The notes: generated by a model not told the origin, from the sequence alone. Counted from the first letter of the stretch, positions 18,160 through 25,354 are shown. The stretch is DNA of 55,385 bases from an uncultured Oscillospiraceae bacterium (GCA_947624985.1 CANQMO010000019.1:1-55385), one strand, 5' to 3'. Program-made: numbers and translations.

Positions 18160-19745
18160 GATACGCTCCTTTTCAGCCTGTTTTTGTCAAGCATATCGAC
18201 GCCGTCCGCCGCAAGCGTTACCTGGACCTGCAGGCAGGCAACGCCGGCAGCCGTCATAAAGAAGTCCAGAATCGCATTGCCTGCGACCGCCAGGGCAAGC
18301 GCCTCGCTGGGAACGCCAAGCTGTGCAAACATAACCGTAAATACGGAAAGGGCCCCGCCGGGGATCGGCGGCAGCGCCATGGAAAGAAGCCCTACCGTCA
18401 AAACCGACATGAACAGGAACAGCGGCGTAATGGGAATGCCATAAGACTCCGCCATGCACAGGGCCAGAGAAAAAAGGCCGACCACAAAGCCCGGCTTGTA
18501 AAGGACCTGTCCCAGCGGGATGCCAAAATCCGCTATCTTTTTGGGAATGCCCAGTTCCTTTACGCACGTCTCCAGATTCGTCGCAAGGGCCGCGGCCGAG
18601 GAAGCCGTCGTCAGGGCGATCAGATACGTCGGCAGCATTTTCTTCATCAGAAGGACAGGGCTGACCTTCAGCCGCACCGCCGCCACAAAGACATAAAACA
18701 ATGTCAGGATAAAACACCCCGGTACCACGATCACAAACACCTTGAACAGGCTTGAAAATCCGCTGTCAAAATCGGACAGAATAAGGTTAAACAGGCTTAA
18801 AAACACAAACAGCGGAATGGTTTTTCCCAGTACGCTCATCAGGAACTGTACGGCCTCGTTCACCTGCAGCAGGGTATTTTGGGCTGCCGATACCCGCTCC
18901 CCCAGGATCAAAAGGGCGGCTCCCACGCAGATCCCCAAAAAAACAAGCTGCAGCGCATTTCCATTCAGGAACGGCGAGACGATATCCGTGGGCACGATCT
19001 CCAGTACCATCTGATAGACCTCCCGGAAATTGCCGGAGATCTCATTTCCCGCTTCCGCGGCGATCGGAAACAGCAGGCAGCCCACCAGTGCCATGACCAC
19101 CCCCAAAACAAATGTCCCCGCGATCATTCTTAAAATCAGTTTTTTGCCAACTCTGCCTACTACCGTCAGATCGCCAATACTCACGATCCCGCAGCAGACA
19201 GCCAGAAACACGAGCGGAGAGGAGACCGCGCGAAGCGCCCCCAGGATCATATTGAACAGGGGCTCTGTGACCGAAAGAGCCGCTGTCTGCATTGCCGGGG
19301 ACCGCCTCATGGCGGAACCCAGGAACACCGCCAGAAAAACCGCGCACAAAAGCACAGCCACCTGTCCCATGGATGACTTTCTTTTCTTAGGATTGCAGAC
19401 CAGACAGTTTTTCCCGTTCTTATAAGCGTATGTAAACGACAGCCCTGCCTGCGAGAGCATATGGCTGCTGAGTATCAACGCCTCGTCATCCCATGGGTCT
19501 ATGGCCGGGCCGTCTACGCTTATTTTCAAAAAAGCCCGTCCAAATTTCTGCCCGCAGTCCACATGGACCAAAGCGCCCGCCAAAGATTCGAGCCAGACGC
19601 CGAGGATCTCCTCCAGAGACAGGCGGATGCGGATGATATCCTTTTTATCCGCCCCGGCCTCAGTAAGCGTCTGTACGCAGATCTCGGATACCGCGTCGAT
19701 CGTCATCGGGGTCAGTCTGAAGTTTTCATCGCGACTGCTTACCAT
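18156..19745 (-). CDS. Pseudo-HATPase domain fused to SDF cation:dicarboxylate/amino-acid symporter (divergent copy)
   Basis: 529 residues with the same architecture as the genes at 11483 and 13125 but clearly diverged. The N-domain has [12 protein letters not shown] (N-box position, Asn replaced by Val), VDGPAIDPW at 77-85 and YKNGKNCLV at 108-116. Residues about 125-529 are the SDF transporter ([35 protein letters not shown]). Members of this family import C4-dicarboxylates, glutamate/aspartate or serine/threonine with Na+ or H+; the ligand here is not evident. It follows the STAS gene by 20 bp and is translationally coupled to the ABC fusion gene. Confidence 0.88.
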   Translation of the reverse strand: MVSSRDENFRLTPMTIDAVSEICVQTLTEAGADKKDIIRIRLSLEEILGVWLESLAGALVHVDCGQKFGRAFLKISVDGPAIDPWDDEALILSSHMLSQAGLSFTYAYKNGKNCLVCNPKKRKSSMGQVAVLLCAVFLAVFLGSAMRRSPAMQTAALSVTEPLFNMILGALRAVSSPLVFLAVCCGIVSIGDLTVVGRVGKKLILRMIAGTFVLGVVMALVGCLLFPIAAEAGNEISGNFREVYQMVLEIVPTDIVSPFLNGNALQLVFLGICVGAALLILGERVSAAQNTLLQVNEAVQFLMSVLGKTIPLFVFLSLFNLILSDFDSGFSSLFKVFVIVVPGCFILTLFYVFVAAVRLKVSPVLLMKKMLPTYLIALTTASSAAALATNLETCVKELGIPKKIADFGIPLGQVLYKPGFVVGLFSLALCMAESYGIPITPLFLFMSVLTVGLLSMALPPIPGGALSVFTVMFAQLGVPSEALALAVAGNAILDFFMTAAGVACLQVQVTLAADGVDMLDKNRLKRSVS

Positions 19746-19765
19746 GCCTGTTTATCCCCCCCTGA

Positions 19766-20062
19766 TCACTCGATGGTCAAAATATCTGAAAAACCCGTGA
19801 CCTCAAACACTTCCATGACCGTTTCGTTCACATTTTTAATGATCATTTCACCCTGCTTGTTCATGATCTTCTGCATGGCCAGAAGCACGCGCAGACCGGC
19901 GGACGAGATGTACTCCAGCTTCTCAAAATCGATCACAAGGCCAGTCAGGCCATCGATACTGCCCCTGAGTTCTTCCTCCAGCTTCGGGGCAGTCGTGGTA
20001 TCCAATCTCCCCTCCAGTTTCACGGTCAAAGTCGTTCCGGTTATTATCTTTTGAATGTTCAT
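19766..20062 (-). CDS. STAS-domain anti-anti-sigma-type protein 2
   Basis: A 98-residue RsbV/SpoIIAA-like STAS domain: LEGRLDTTTAPKLEEEL, LVIDFEKLEYISSAGLRVL (putative phosphoserine S54) and VFEVTGFSDILTIE. It differs from the STAS protein at 9663-9962 mainly in surface positions, suggesting two partners or two targets. It lies immediately upstream of the divergent symporter fusion, as the other STAS gene lies next to permease genes. The ribosome site GGAGGT is clear on the minus strand just upstream. Confidence 0.93.
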   Translation of the reverse strand: MNIQKIITGTTLTVKLEGRLDTTTAPKLEEELRGSIDGLTGLVIDFEKLEYISSAGLRVLLAMQKIMNKQGEMIIKNVNETVMEVFEVTGFSDILTIE

Positions 20063-20095
20063 GGTTTTACCTCCACAATAGATTGATTACTGTTC

Positions 20096-21214
20096 TTATG
20101 GTCGATCCACGGGATCCATCCAGTCACAGGACGGCATAAAGCTTCTGTCCGTATAGGCGTCCTCCGCCACATCCGAAAGATTTTTCACTGTAATATCCTG
20201 TCCGGACATGACCTGCTCCTGCGTCACCACCACGGACGGGATCTCCATCCACATCCCCGGGCTTTCATAATAGCTGGAAGCCGCCTTGATATCGTCATAC
20301 TGTCCGGCCATTTCCAATGCCAGCACCCGGCAGGCAAACTCTCCGTTCAGCGTCCAGTTGGTCGTGGCGCAGGCCTTCCAGTTTTTGCCTTCCGCCATGA
20401 GCTGGATATCCTCGTCACAGATATCTGCCGACACCATGGGGATATCGCTGCCCAATTCCCGCAGGGCTTTATATACTCCCCTGGCATAGGCGTCATAGCA
20501 GCACCATATGGCGTCTATTTCACCGTCATTGTATCTCCCAATAATTTCCTCCGCCGCTTCCCGCATGGAAGATTCGGGGCTCAGATGATCCTCCGGGGCC
20601 ATTTGCTCCAGCGTCCTGATCTGTCCCGCTGTTTCATAAAGCTGATAACCGATCTGGCGGCGGTCGAAAGCAATAATGTAGTTCTCCTCCTGTACCTGCA
20701 GGATATTGACCGGTTCATTTTTCGCCGCTTTGTCCGGATACATGGCCAGAATCTCCTCTACCAGGGCCGCCGCAAGTCCGGAATCCTGCTGAAACAGCTG
20801 GATCACGCCGTCGATCGTTTTCGTTTCCCCGTTTTCATCCCTGAAAGAGGTGTCAAAGGTCGCTATTTTCAGCTCCGGGTATTCTTCCAAAACGCCCGAC
20901 AGAAACGCCCACGCGTAATCTACTCCGCCATGCGACACCAGCAGTCCGTCATAACCATCTTTTGTGCATTGCAAAATTCTGTTTTTCCATTCCTCGTCGC
21001 TATCCTCGCAGAAAAATGTGTCAGCCTCCATGCCGAGGGCTTCCGCCGTCTTTGTAAAGGACTCCGACCACAGCTCAAAAATGGGCGAGGAAGACATATA
21101 CATGATATACGCTACTTTTTTCCCCTCTACCGGACTGTTTTTCTTTGGGGAGAAGCCTGCCGTACAGGTAACTGTCAAGACGGCCGCCATAAGCATTGTA
21201 ATTACTTTCCGCAT
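20096..21214 (-). CDS. Periplasmic sugar-type binding protein (Peripla_BP_4-like), first gene of the block
   Basis: 372 residues with a secretion signal (MRKVITMLMAAVLTVTC, possible but non-ideal lipobox ending at C17). A periplasmic-binding-protein type I fold follows: KKVAYIMYMSSSPIFELWSE, CTKDGYDGLLVSHGG, PELKIATFDTSFRD, DGEIDAIWCCYDAYARGVYKAL and IPMVSADICDEDI. This is the LacI/RbsB-type ligand-binding layout. No RbsA/RbsC-type partners are present in the window, so it may feed a distant permease or act as a sensor component for this block. It is the promoter-proximal gene. Confidence 0.85.
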   Translation of the reverse strand: MRKVITMLMAAVLTVTCTAGFSPKKNSPVEGKKVAYIMYMSSSPIFELWSESFTKTAEALGMEADTFFCEDSDEEWKNRILQCTKDGYDGLLVSHGGVDYAWAFLSGVLEEYPELKIATFDTSFRDENGETKTIDGVIQLFQQDSGLAAALVEEILAMYPDKAAKNEPVNILQVQEENYIIAFDRRQIGYQLYETAGQIRTLEQMAPEDHLSPESSMREAAEEIIGRYNDGEIDAIWCCYDAYARGVYKALRELGSDIPMVSADICDEDIQLMAEGKNWKACATTNWTLNGEFACRVLALEMAGQYDDIKAASSYYESPGMWMEIPSVVVTQEQVMSGQDITVKNLSDVAEDAYTDRSFMPSCDWMDPVDRP

Positions 21215-21264
21215 TCTATATCTCCCCCTGATCCTTCAAATAACTAAATATATGTAACACAGCA

Positions 21265-21319
21265 ATACTAAGAATAGGGAAAAATATCGGATTTGGTCGT
21301 TTTGATTCCGAAATTGGTC
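21265..21319 (-). promoter_or_regulatory. Putative LytTR-regulated promoter of the 14-gene block
   Basis: On the plus strand the octamers ATTTGGTC (21291-21298) and AATTGGTC (21312-21319) form a direct repeat with a 21-bp period. That is the spacing of binding sites for AgrA/LytTR regulators (9-bp repeats, 12-bp gap). Read on the minus strand, a -10-like TATTCT (21276-21271) follows. The promoter-proximal repeat lies where the -35 element should be, and no good -35 exists, as expected for an activator-dependent promoter. A LytTR regulator is encoded 1.5 kb upstream. Function inferred. Confidence 0.55.
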
Positions 21320-21326
21320 TCTGGCA

Positions 21327-21353
21327 GAAATAGAAAAGCCGCCCGAAGGCGGC
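21327..21353 (-). terminator. Intrinsic terminator downstream of the LytTR/GHKL genes
   Basis: GCCGCC-TTCG-GGCGGC (21353-21338 on the minus strand) is followed by TTTTCTATTTC. It separates the two-component genes from the binding-protein operon. Confidence 0.85.
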
Positions 21354-21464
21354 GTCCTTGTTGTCGGGGTCCCCGCGCGGCACGCTTACCGCATGGGGAA
21401 AAGGCAGAAGAGCTTTGACTGCTCCTCTGGGCCCCCCATGCGAGCCCAATGAAGTGGGCCGCAT

Positions 21465-21543
21465 GGGGAGAAGGAGAAAGGCCTCTGACCGATGGATGAG
21501 CCTCGCTTGCAAGGCTCTGACATCTTCAGAGGTCTTTCGACGC
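21465..21543 (-). repeat. Hairpin repeat family T, copy B, plus further hairpins to 21354
   Basis: On the minus strand the unit starts GCGTCGAAAG three bases after the kinase stop codon. It forms a stem CCTCTGA/TCAGAGG with an inner GAGCCT/AGGCTC stem and ends GGCCTTTCTCCTTCTCCCC, as copy A does behind tRNA-Thr. Between it and 21354 two more structures follow. One is a stem built from CCCCATGCG and GCCCA (21434-21468) that overlaps the repeat end. The other is an AGAGGAGC/GCTCTTCT hairpin ahead of CTTTTCCCC (about 21395-21430). The stretch 21354-21545 holds no gene that I can support. Confidence 0.55.
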
Positions 21544-21545
21544 GA

Positions 21546-22826
21546 TCACGGATTCAGGATCACACAGGCAGTACAAATGCCTTCTTGGATTTTATAGTTG
21601 ATCTCCCCATGATACTTGATAGAGGAGGAAATAATACTGTCGATCCCGACACCTCTCGCAACCGGCAGCCCGTTTTCTAACTCCAAGTCCGGATTGCAGG
21701 GATTACTGACGGCGATCACCGTTTTGTTCCCTACATTTCTAATATGGACTTGAATAGGACCTGGGCTTTTCCGCGCGACACAAGCGTTCAGCGCATTTTC
21801 CAGAAGGTTGGCACAGATCGCCACAAAATCCACATCGGCCACTGGCGACTGTGCCGGGGTATCCGCTTGCGCGATATATTCCACGCCAGCCTCTTTTGCC
21901 TTCCCCGCGTAAGAGCGCAGGATGCCGTTGACTGTGACGTTCGGACACCACGCGGGAAAACTCTCCGACGCTTCTTTGTTCTGCCCCAAATACGCTAAGA
22001 TCCCCTCTGTATCACCCTCCTGCGCCATAGCCGCGATCCGCTCGTCGTGATGCCGCAGATCGTGACGGATCCGCCGGTTCTCCTGCTCGGTCTTTCTCGC
22101 GTTTTCCATATAGGACATCAGGTACTCAACGTTTTGCTTTACCAATTCGTCCCTTGCTTCCTTTCGCATCTGATAGATGTTGCTGATTATCAGGATGCTG
22201 GCTATGGCAAAAGAGCACACAAGCAGTGAGAAAAGGAGCAAGGTGTCCGAATTGATCCCGTTATCCGCGCTGATCTTTGACAGAAGTATCACGAAAGCGA
22301 TAAAGTATATCATGGAGACGATACTCAGCGATATCCAGTTTTTTGTACGAAATCCGCTGATCTCACGGATGATAGGTCTGCCGTATTTATAATACGCATA
22401 TGAAAGCGCAAAACAAATAACGCCATAGATCACACCTCGCACAAAATACACAAAAGTGTCTGACCCGTTCGGCACAAGCAAATAGCACCCCAAAAATGAA
22501 ATGGACAGTGCAACGCAGAAAACGCAGCCATATGTGATCCAAAGATAGCATTTCTTCCAAAATCCGTCCGCTGATGCATATATGAAAATTCCACAAAAGT
22601 ATAGATACGAAAGCGTCAAAGCAACAGGCATTCTCCATGGCTTTGACAGATAAAGGAAGCTAAAACAGCAATCCAGGAAAAGGAATATACCCGCCGACCC
22701 CCACAGCAGCGCCGTCTTTTTTACCGGGTATTTCCTCTCCTGCAACAAAAGTCCCGCCGTCAGATGTGTTGCAAAAAACAACAAGCTGATAAAAAAGGCG
22801 ATTATGATGATTTGGATCGTCCCCAT
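21546..22826 (-). CDS. AgrC-like GHKL sensor histidine kinase
   Basis: 426 residues. Six to seven membrane segments fill residues 1-215. A cytoplasmic part follows with the AgrC-type phospho-acceptor RRIRHDLRHHDERI, the N-box NLLENALNACV and a GVGIDSI glycine motif. Such kinases usually sense peptides and signal to LytTR regulators. The start codon overlaps the stop of the regulator gene (TGATG), so the two are co-translated. No AgrB or AgrD gene is visible nearby, so the ligand is unknown and may be something other than a self-made peptide. Confidence 0.93.
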   Translation of the reverse strand: MGTIQIIIIAFFISLLFFATHLTAGLLLQERKYPVKKTALLWGSAGIFLFLDCCFSFLYLSKPWRMPVALTLSYLYFCGIFIYASADGFWKKCYLWITYGCVFCVALSISFLGCYLLVPNGSDTFVYFVRGVIYGVICFALSYAYYKYGRPIIREISGFRTKNWISLSIVSMIYFIAFVILLSKISADNGINSDTLLLFSLLVCSFAIASILIISNIYQMRKEARDELVKQNVEYLMSYMENARKTEQENRRIRHDLRHHDERIAAMAQEGDTEGILAYLGQNKEASESFPAWCPNVTVNGILRSYAGKAKEAGVEYIAQADTPAQSPVADVDFVAICANLLENALNACVARKSPGPIQVHIRNVGNKTVIAVSNPCNPDLELENGLPVARGVGIDSIISSSIKYHGEINYKIQEGICTACVILNP

Positions 22827-23551
22827 CAGTTTCTTGCCTCATTTAAGTAAAAATCAAAATACGCCTGCTTTAGCTCGGAGCGGCACCGCCTTGGAACAGG
22901 CACGAGGGTCTCATCGTCCATAAGCAGATCCGTACCGGAAAAGCAGCGAACATGCTTCAGGTTGACAATATAAGAACTCCCGCACATCGTCATACCTTTT
23001 TTCCCCATAATACTTTCCCGGAACTCCGGTGGTAATGACCACACAGAAAGCTTTTTCCCGGAGGCAAGGGAAAACACACGTCGTTTGTCTCTGGTTTCTA
23101 TGTACAAAATATCTTCCAGAGCGATGCGGTGCAATTCCCCCTCGTAGCGGAGAAGGATCCATGTTCTTTTCTCATGCAGGGCAATGACCCGTTCCAGGGC
23201 CGCGTCAAACTGTTCCTGCGTGTAAGGCTTGCAGATATAGTCCGCGGCATGTAGGGAAAAGGCGTCGACCGCGTAATCCGAGCTGGTCGTCAGAAAGACA
23301 ATGTCGGTGTTTTCGCTGACACGGAGGATATCCCGCGCCAATTCTGTTCCCAGCATACCGGGCATGCAAATATCCAAAAGCGCAATATCCGCTCCGCCTG
23401 ATCTATTAAATGCTTTCAGCATTTCATCCGCAGTCGAATATACGTCAAATTCGATACCATGCTCACTATGTGCCGCTGCGTAGACCCGGAGGTTTTCCGC
23501 GATCTTTTTCCTCTCCCCGGCCTCATCATCGCAAATAGATATTTTAAGCAT
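22826..23551 (-). CDS. LytTR-family (AgrA-like) response regulator
   Basis: 241 residues. The receiver domain has the acidic pair ICDDE, the phospho-acceptor in ALLDICMPGM, the threonine in FLTTSS and the lysine in YICKPYT. The LytTR DNA-binding domain follows (LEDILYIETRDKRRVF, GMTMCGSSYIVNLKHVRCF). The open frame extends upstream, but the start at 23551 gives the standard MLKISICDDE and has GGAAGCGG-type ribosome pairing. Its 5' end overlaps a short LysR-like remnant reading frame. It is the likely regulator acting on the 21-bp-spaced repeat at 21291-21319. Confidence 0.93.
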   Translation of the reverse strand: MLKISICDDEAGERKKIAENLRVYAAAHSEHGIEFDVYSTADEMLKAFNRSGGADIALLDICMPGMLGTELARDILRVSENTDIVFLTTSSDYAVDAFSLHAADYICKPYTQEQFDAALERVIALHEKRTWILLRYEGELHRIALEDILYIETRDKRRVFSLASGKKLSVWSLPPEFRESIMGKKGMTMCGSSYIVNLKHVRCFSGTDLLMDDETLVPVPRRCRSELKQAYFDFYLNEARN

Positions 23552-23672
23552 CGTTCCGCTTCCTTTCTTTGAGGCGTCGAGGGTCAGTAGGCTTTTCGGC
23601 GGTATCCGCCGCCTTGTTGGAGCCGCCCGCGTCCGCCACCCGGACAAAGGTCTCCAGCTGGGGATTGTACAA
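23544..23672 (-). pseudogene. N-terminal remnant of a LysR-family regulator, used as leader ORF
   Basis: From a TTG at 23672 the minus strand reads LYNPQLETFVRVADAGGSNK AADTAEK, the usual start of a LysR regulator helix-turn-helix (MYNPQLETF..VAD.GSFNKAA). After about 28 residues it leaves the family and ends in TAA at 23544-23546, just inside the start of the response regulator gene. A ribosome-site-like AAAGGTAGG precedes it. It may still be translated as a 42-residue leader coupled to the regulator, or it may simply be a broken gene. Confidence 0.55.
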
Positions 23673-23697
23673 ACCGCTCACCTACCTTTCCTTTAGT

Positions 23698-23727
23698 AGT
23701 ATAACATGATAAAGCCGGGTCTTGCAA
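23698..23727 (-). promoter_or_regulatory. Promoter of the LytTR/GHKL operon
   Basis: TTGCAA (23727-23722) and TATACT (23703-23698) on the minus strand are 18 bp apart. Transcription would start close to the LysR remnant and run into the response regulator. Confidence 0.65.
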
Positions 23728-23771
23728 GATAGGGCGTATTGCCTGCCTCAGCAAGCCTGCTTTATATGTTG

Positions 23772-23796
23772 CCGCTCCCTTCGGGGCGGTTTTTTG
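23772..23796 (+). terminator. Orphan intrinsic terminator
   Basis: CCGCTCC-CTTC-GGGGCGG followed by TTTTTT on the plus strand. No plus-strand gene precedes it, so it probably belonged to a gene now lost. A perfect palindrome CAATTTC-GCG-GAAATTG lies just after it (23824-23840) inside a CCCCTC/GAGGGG frame. Confidence 0.7.
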
Positions 23797-23863
23797 TATG
23801 TCCTGGGCCATTTGACCCCCCTCCAATTTCGCGGAAATTGCCGCGAGAGGGGCCCGCGGTCTC

Positions 23864-24121
23864 TTAAGAACGCACCCCAAGGATGCAGAGGAATGGGCAC
23901 GACAAAAAGGCTGGCGAGAGCCAGCCGGGATGGCGGATATGAACTTTAGGGAAGGATAATAGCCGAGTAGCCGTAGTTGTTCCAGTCCAGTCTTTGGCCG
24001 CAGCGGTCACAAAGGTGTTCATACCGGCCTGGGGCGAGCGCAGCGTGACGGAGATATACTGCACAATGTCCAACAGCTGTTCCTCCCCCTGTCGGGTCAT
24101 CTCAACGGCATAGCTTTCCAT
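23864..24121 (-). pseudogene. Truncated ParE/RelE-like toxin
   Basis: The frame opens with MESYAVEMTRQGEEQLLDIV and QYISVTLRSPQAG, matching the first half of ParE/RelE toxins (..V.IT..AEEQL.DI..YI...L.SP.AA). After residue 33 the similarity stops. In another frame the DNA then encodes CDRCGQRLDW, a zinc-ribbon-like end typical of a different small protein. The catalytic C-terminal half of the toxin is missing, so it should be inactive. The start follows directly after the stop of the antitoxin-like frame (TGAATG). Confidence 0.5.
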
Positions 24122-24262
24122 TCACGAAAGCTCCCGACGCAAATCGGCAAACACCTCTTTGGCGGGCCTGGTGCGCCCGGCCTGCACGTCGTCCATGCGA
24201 ACATCGCCCTCCCAATGGTAGGTGACACCCATATGTTCAAGTAATGATTCTATGGTCGGCTC
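24122..24262 (-). pseudogene. Chimeric remnant: TnpV-like start joined to RelB-like antitoxin end
   Basis: The minus strand reads IESLLEHMGVTYHWEGDV, which resembles the start of transposon-associated TnpV proteins (..LYEQMGGTY..EGDY). In frame it continues RMDDVQAGRTRPAKEVFADL RRELS, the C-terminal end of a RelB-type antitoxin. There is no proper start (ATA where ATG is expected, with AAGGAG upstream). I take it as two fragments joined by deletion or insertion. Identification rests on short motifs only. Confidence 0.4.
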
Positions 24263-24401
24263 CTTTCATTACGGCGGGTTTGCGGCTTCCGGGGATCGCG
24301 TGTTTCGCTCCTTTCCCATAGCTGCGCGTACATTCGCCACAAATGAGCCGTCCAGCTATGATGTATTAGGTGAGGTCGATCTCACCCTTTATATCATATC
24401 T

Positions 24402-24427
24402 CCCAAAGGGCAGGCATGCCCTTTGGG
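24402..24427. terminator. Perfect hairpin in the fragment-rich gap
   Basis: CCCAAAGGGCA-GGCA-TGCCCTTTGGG, an 11-bp perfect stem, lies upstream of the next gene. A second inverted repeat (GGTGAG-GTCGAT-CTCACC, 24369-24386) lies 15 bp before it. No T-tract follows on the plus strand; on the minus strand it is followed by AGATATGATAT. Its role is unclear. Confidence 0.45.
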
Positions 24428-24460
24428 GAAAGGGTACGGCGCGACCGGCGGAAACGGCGC

Positions 24461-24489
24461 TGTCATTTAGCGGGGAAACATGGTATAAT
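24461..24489 (+). promoter_or_regulatory. Promoter of the YesL-like gene
   Basis: A perfect -10 TATAAT (24484-24489) has a weak -35 TGTCAT 17 bp upstream (24461-24466). Transcription would start about 30 bp before the GTG start codon. Confidence 0.6.
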
Positions 24490-24524
24490 GGGAAAAACGA
24501 AAAACAGCGAAACGGGGTGAAGGT

Positions 24525-25187
24525 GTGTTCGGAAAGCTGTTCGACCCGCTCAGCGGGTTCTGGCGGGGTTTCGCCCGGGTGTGCGACGTGGTGGGTCTGA
24601 GCCTGTGCTGGGTGGCGTGCAGCCTGCCGGTGGTCACGGTGGGCGCGGCTACTGTGGCGCTGTATGACGCGGTGTTTCATGGCGTCCGCAAGGGTGAGAT
24701 GGGGGACTACGCCCGCTTTTTCCGCACGTTCCGCGAAAGCTTCCGGGCCGCCACGGTCCTGACTGTCCCGGCCCTTATGCTGGCGGCGCTGCTATCGTAT
24801 ATGTGGTATGTGACCTATATCATGGCGGCCGGCGGCAGCCGCCAGGCCATGGTGTGGCTGTATGCCTGGCGCATATTGCTGCTGGTGCCGCTGGCGGTCT
24901 GGCTTTTCGCCATGTTCACTCTGTCCCGGTTCACCTTCGACTGGAAGGGCCTGCTGGCCACGGCCGCCAGGCTGGTGCTGGCACACCTGCCCTCGGCGGC
25001 GGTAGTGGCCCTGCTGGTGGAGGAGCTGGCGGTGTTCACCTTCCACAAGTGGTTCCTGCCGGTGTTCTTCACGCCGGGTCTGGGCGCGCTGCTGTGCTCG
25101 CTGTTCATGGAGCGTGTCTTCGCCCCTTATCTGCCCCATGAGGTCCCGGAGCCGGACCCTCCGGAGAACGAGTCCACAGAAGAATGA
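24525..25187 (+). CDS. YesL/DUF624-family membrane protein
   Basis: 220 residues starting at GTG. The opening MFGKLFDPLSGFWRGFARVCDVVGLSLCWV and the following SLPVVTVGAATVALYDAVF are the family hallmark, followed by four more hydrophobic segments and an acidic tail. YesL-type proteins often sit beside carbohydrate ABC transporters, but their role is not known. Here it stands alone with its own promoter; the neighbours give no clue to its function. Confidence 0.9.
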   Translation: MFGKLFDPLSGFWRGFARVCDVVGLSLCWVACSLPVVTVGAATVALYDAVFHGVRKGEMGDYARFFRTFRESFRAATVLTVPALMLAALLSYMWYVTYIMAAGGSRQAMVWLYAWRILLLVPLAVWLFAMFTLSRFTFDWKGLLATAARLVLAHLPSAAVVALLVEELAVFTFHKWFLPVFFTPGLGALLCSLFMERVFAPYLPHEVPEPDPPENESTEE

Positions 25188-25211
25188 ATGCTCAAGCCGC
25201 CCGGTTACAGG

Positions 25212-25347
25212 CTGTCAAAGAATGAATGAGAGGGAGCGAAGCCCGGTCAGGGCGAGCCGCGCGGCATTCCCGCGCGTGAAGTCAAAAGCCGCTGGACGAT
25301 AGGCTTTTGACTTCCTGCCGGCGGGATTCACTTCCGCCGAGCAGTTT
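25212..25347 (+). repeat. 136-bp structured repeat family R, copy 1
   Basis: The sequence from CTGTCAAAG to GCAGTTT recurs at 30097-30232 with the same length. The two are identical except in short segments after CTGTCAAAGAA and in one loop. It contains a 13-bp stem GAAGTCAAAAGCC/GGCTTTTGACTTC (25278-25290 with 25302-25314, variable loop), a CGCGCGG/CCGCGCG-like hairpin and a CTGCCGGCGG/CCGCCGAGCAG hairpin. Both copies lie just 3' of a plus-strand gene and before a convergent gene. No coding capacity is convincing. It could be a MITE/REP-like element or a structured RNA tail. Confidence 0.8.
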
Positions 25348-25354
25348 CTATCAG

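Noticed and set aside
15541-18444. Plus-strand open frame of 967 codons opposite the ABC fusion
   Set aside because: Shadow of the transporter gene; no recognisable domain.
725-21214. Stress sigma-factor operon of sigB type
   Set aside because: STAS, SpoIIE and HATPase parts are present, but no sigma factor is encoded and most genes are transporters.
21546-23727. agrB/agrD peptide-signal genes for the AgrC/AgrA-like pair
   Set aside because: Neither a cysteine-protease-type AgrB membrane protein nor a short AgrD peptide is encoded next to the pair; the only small frame is the LysR remnant.
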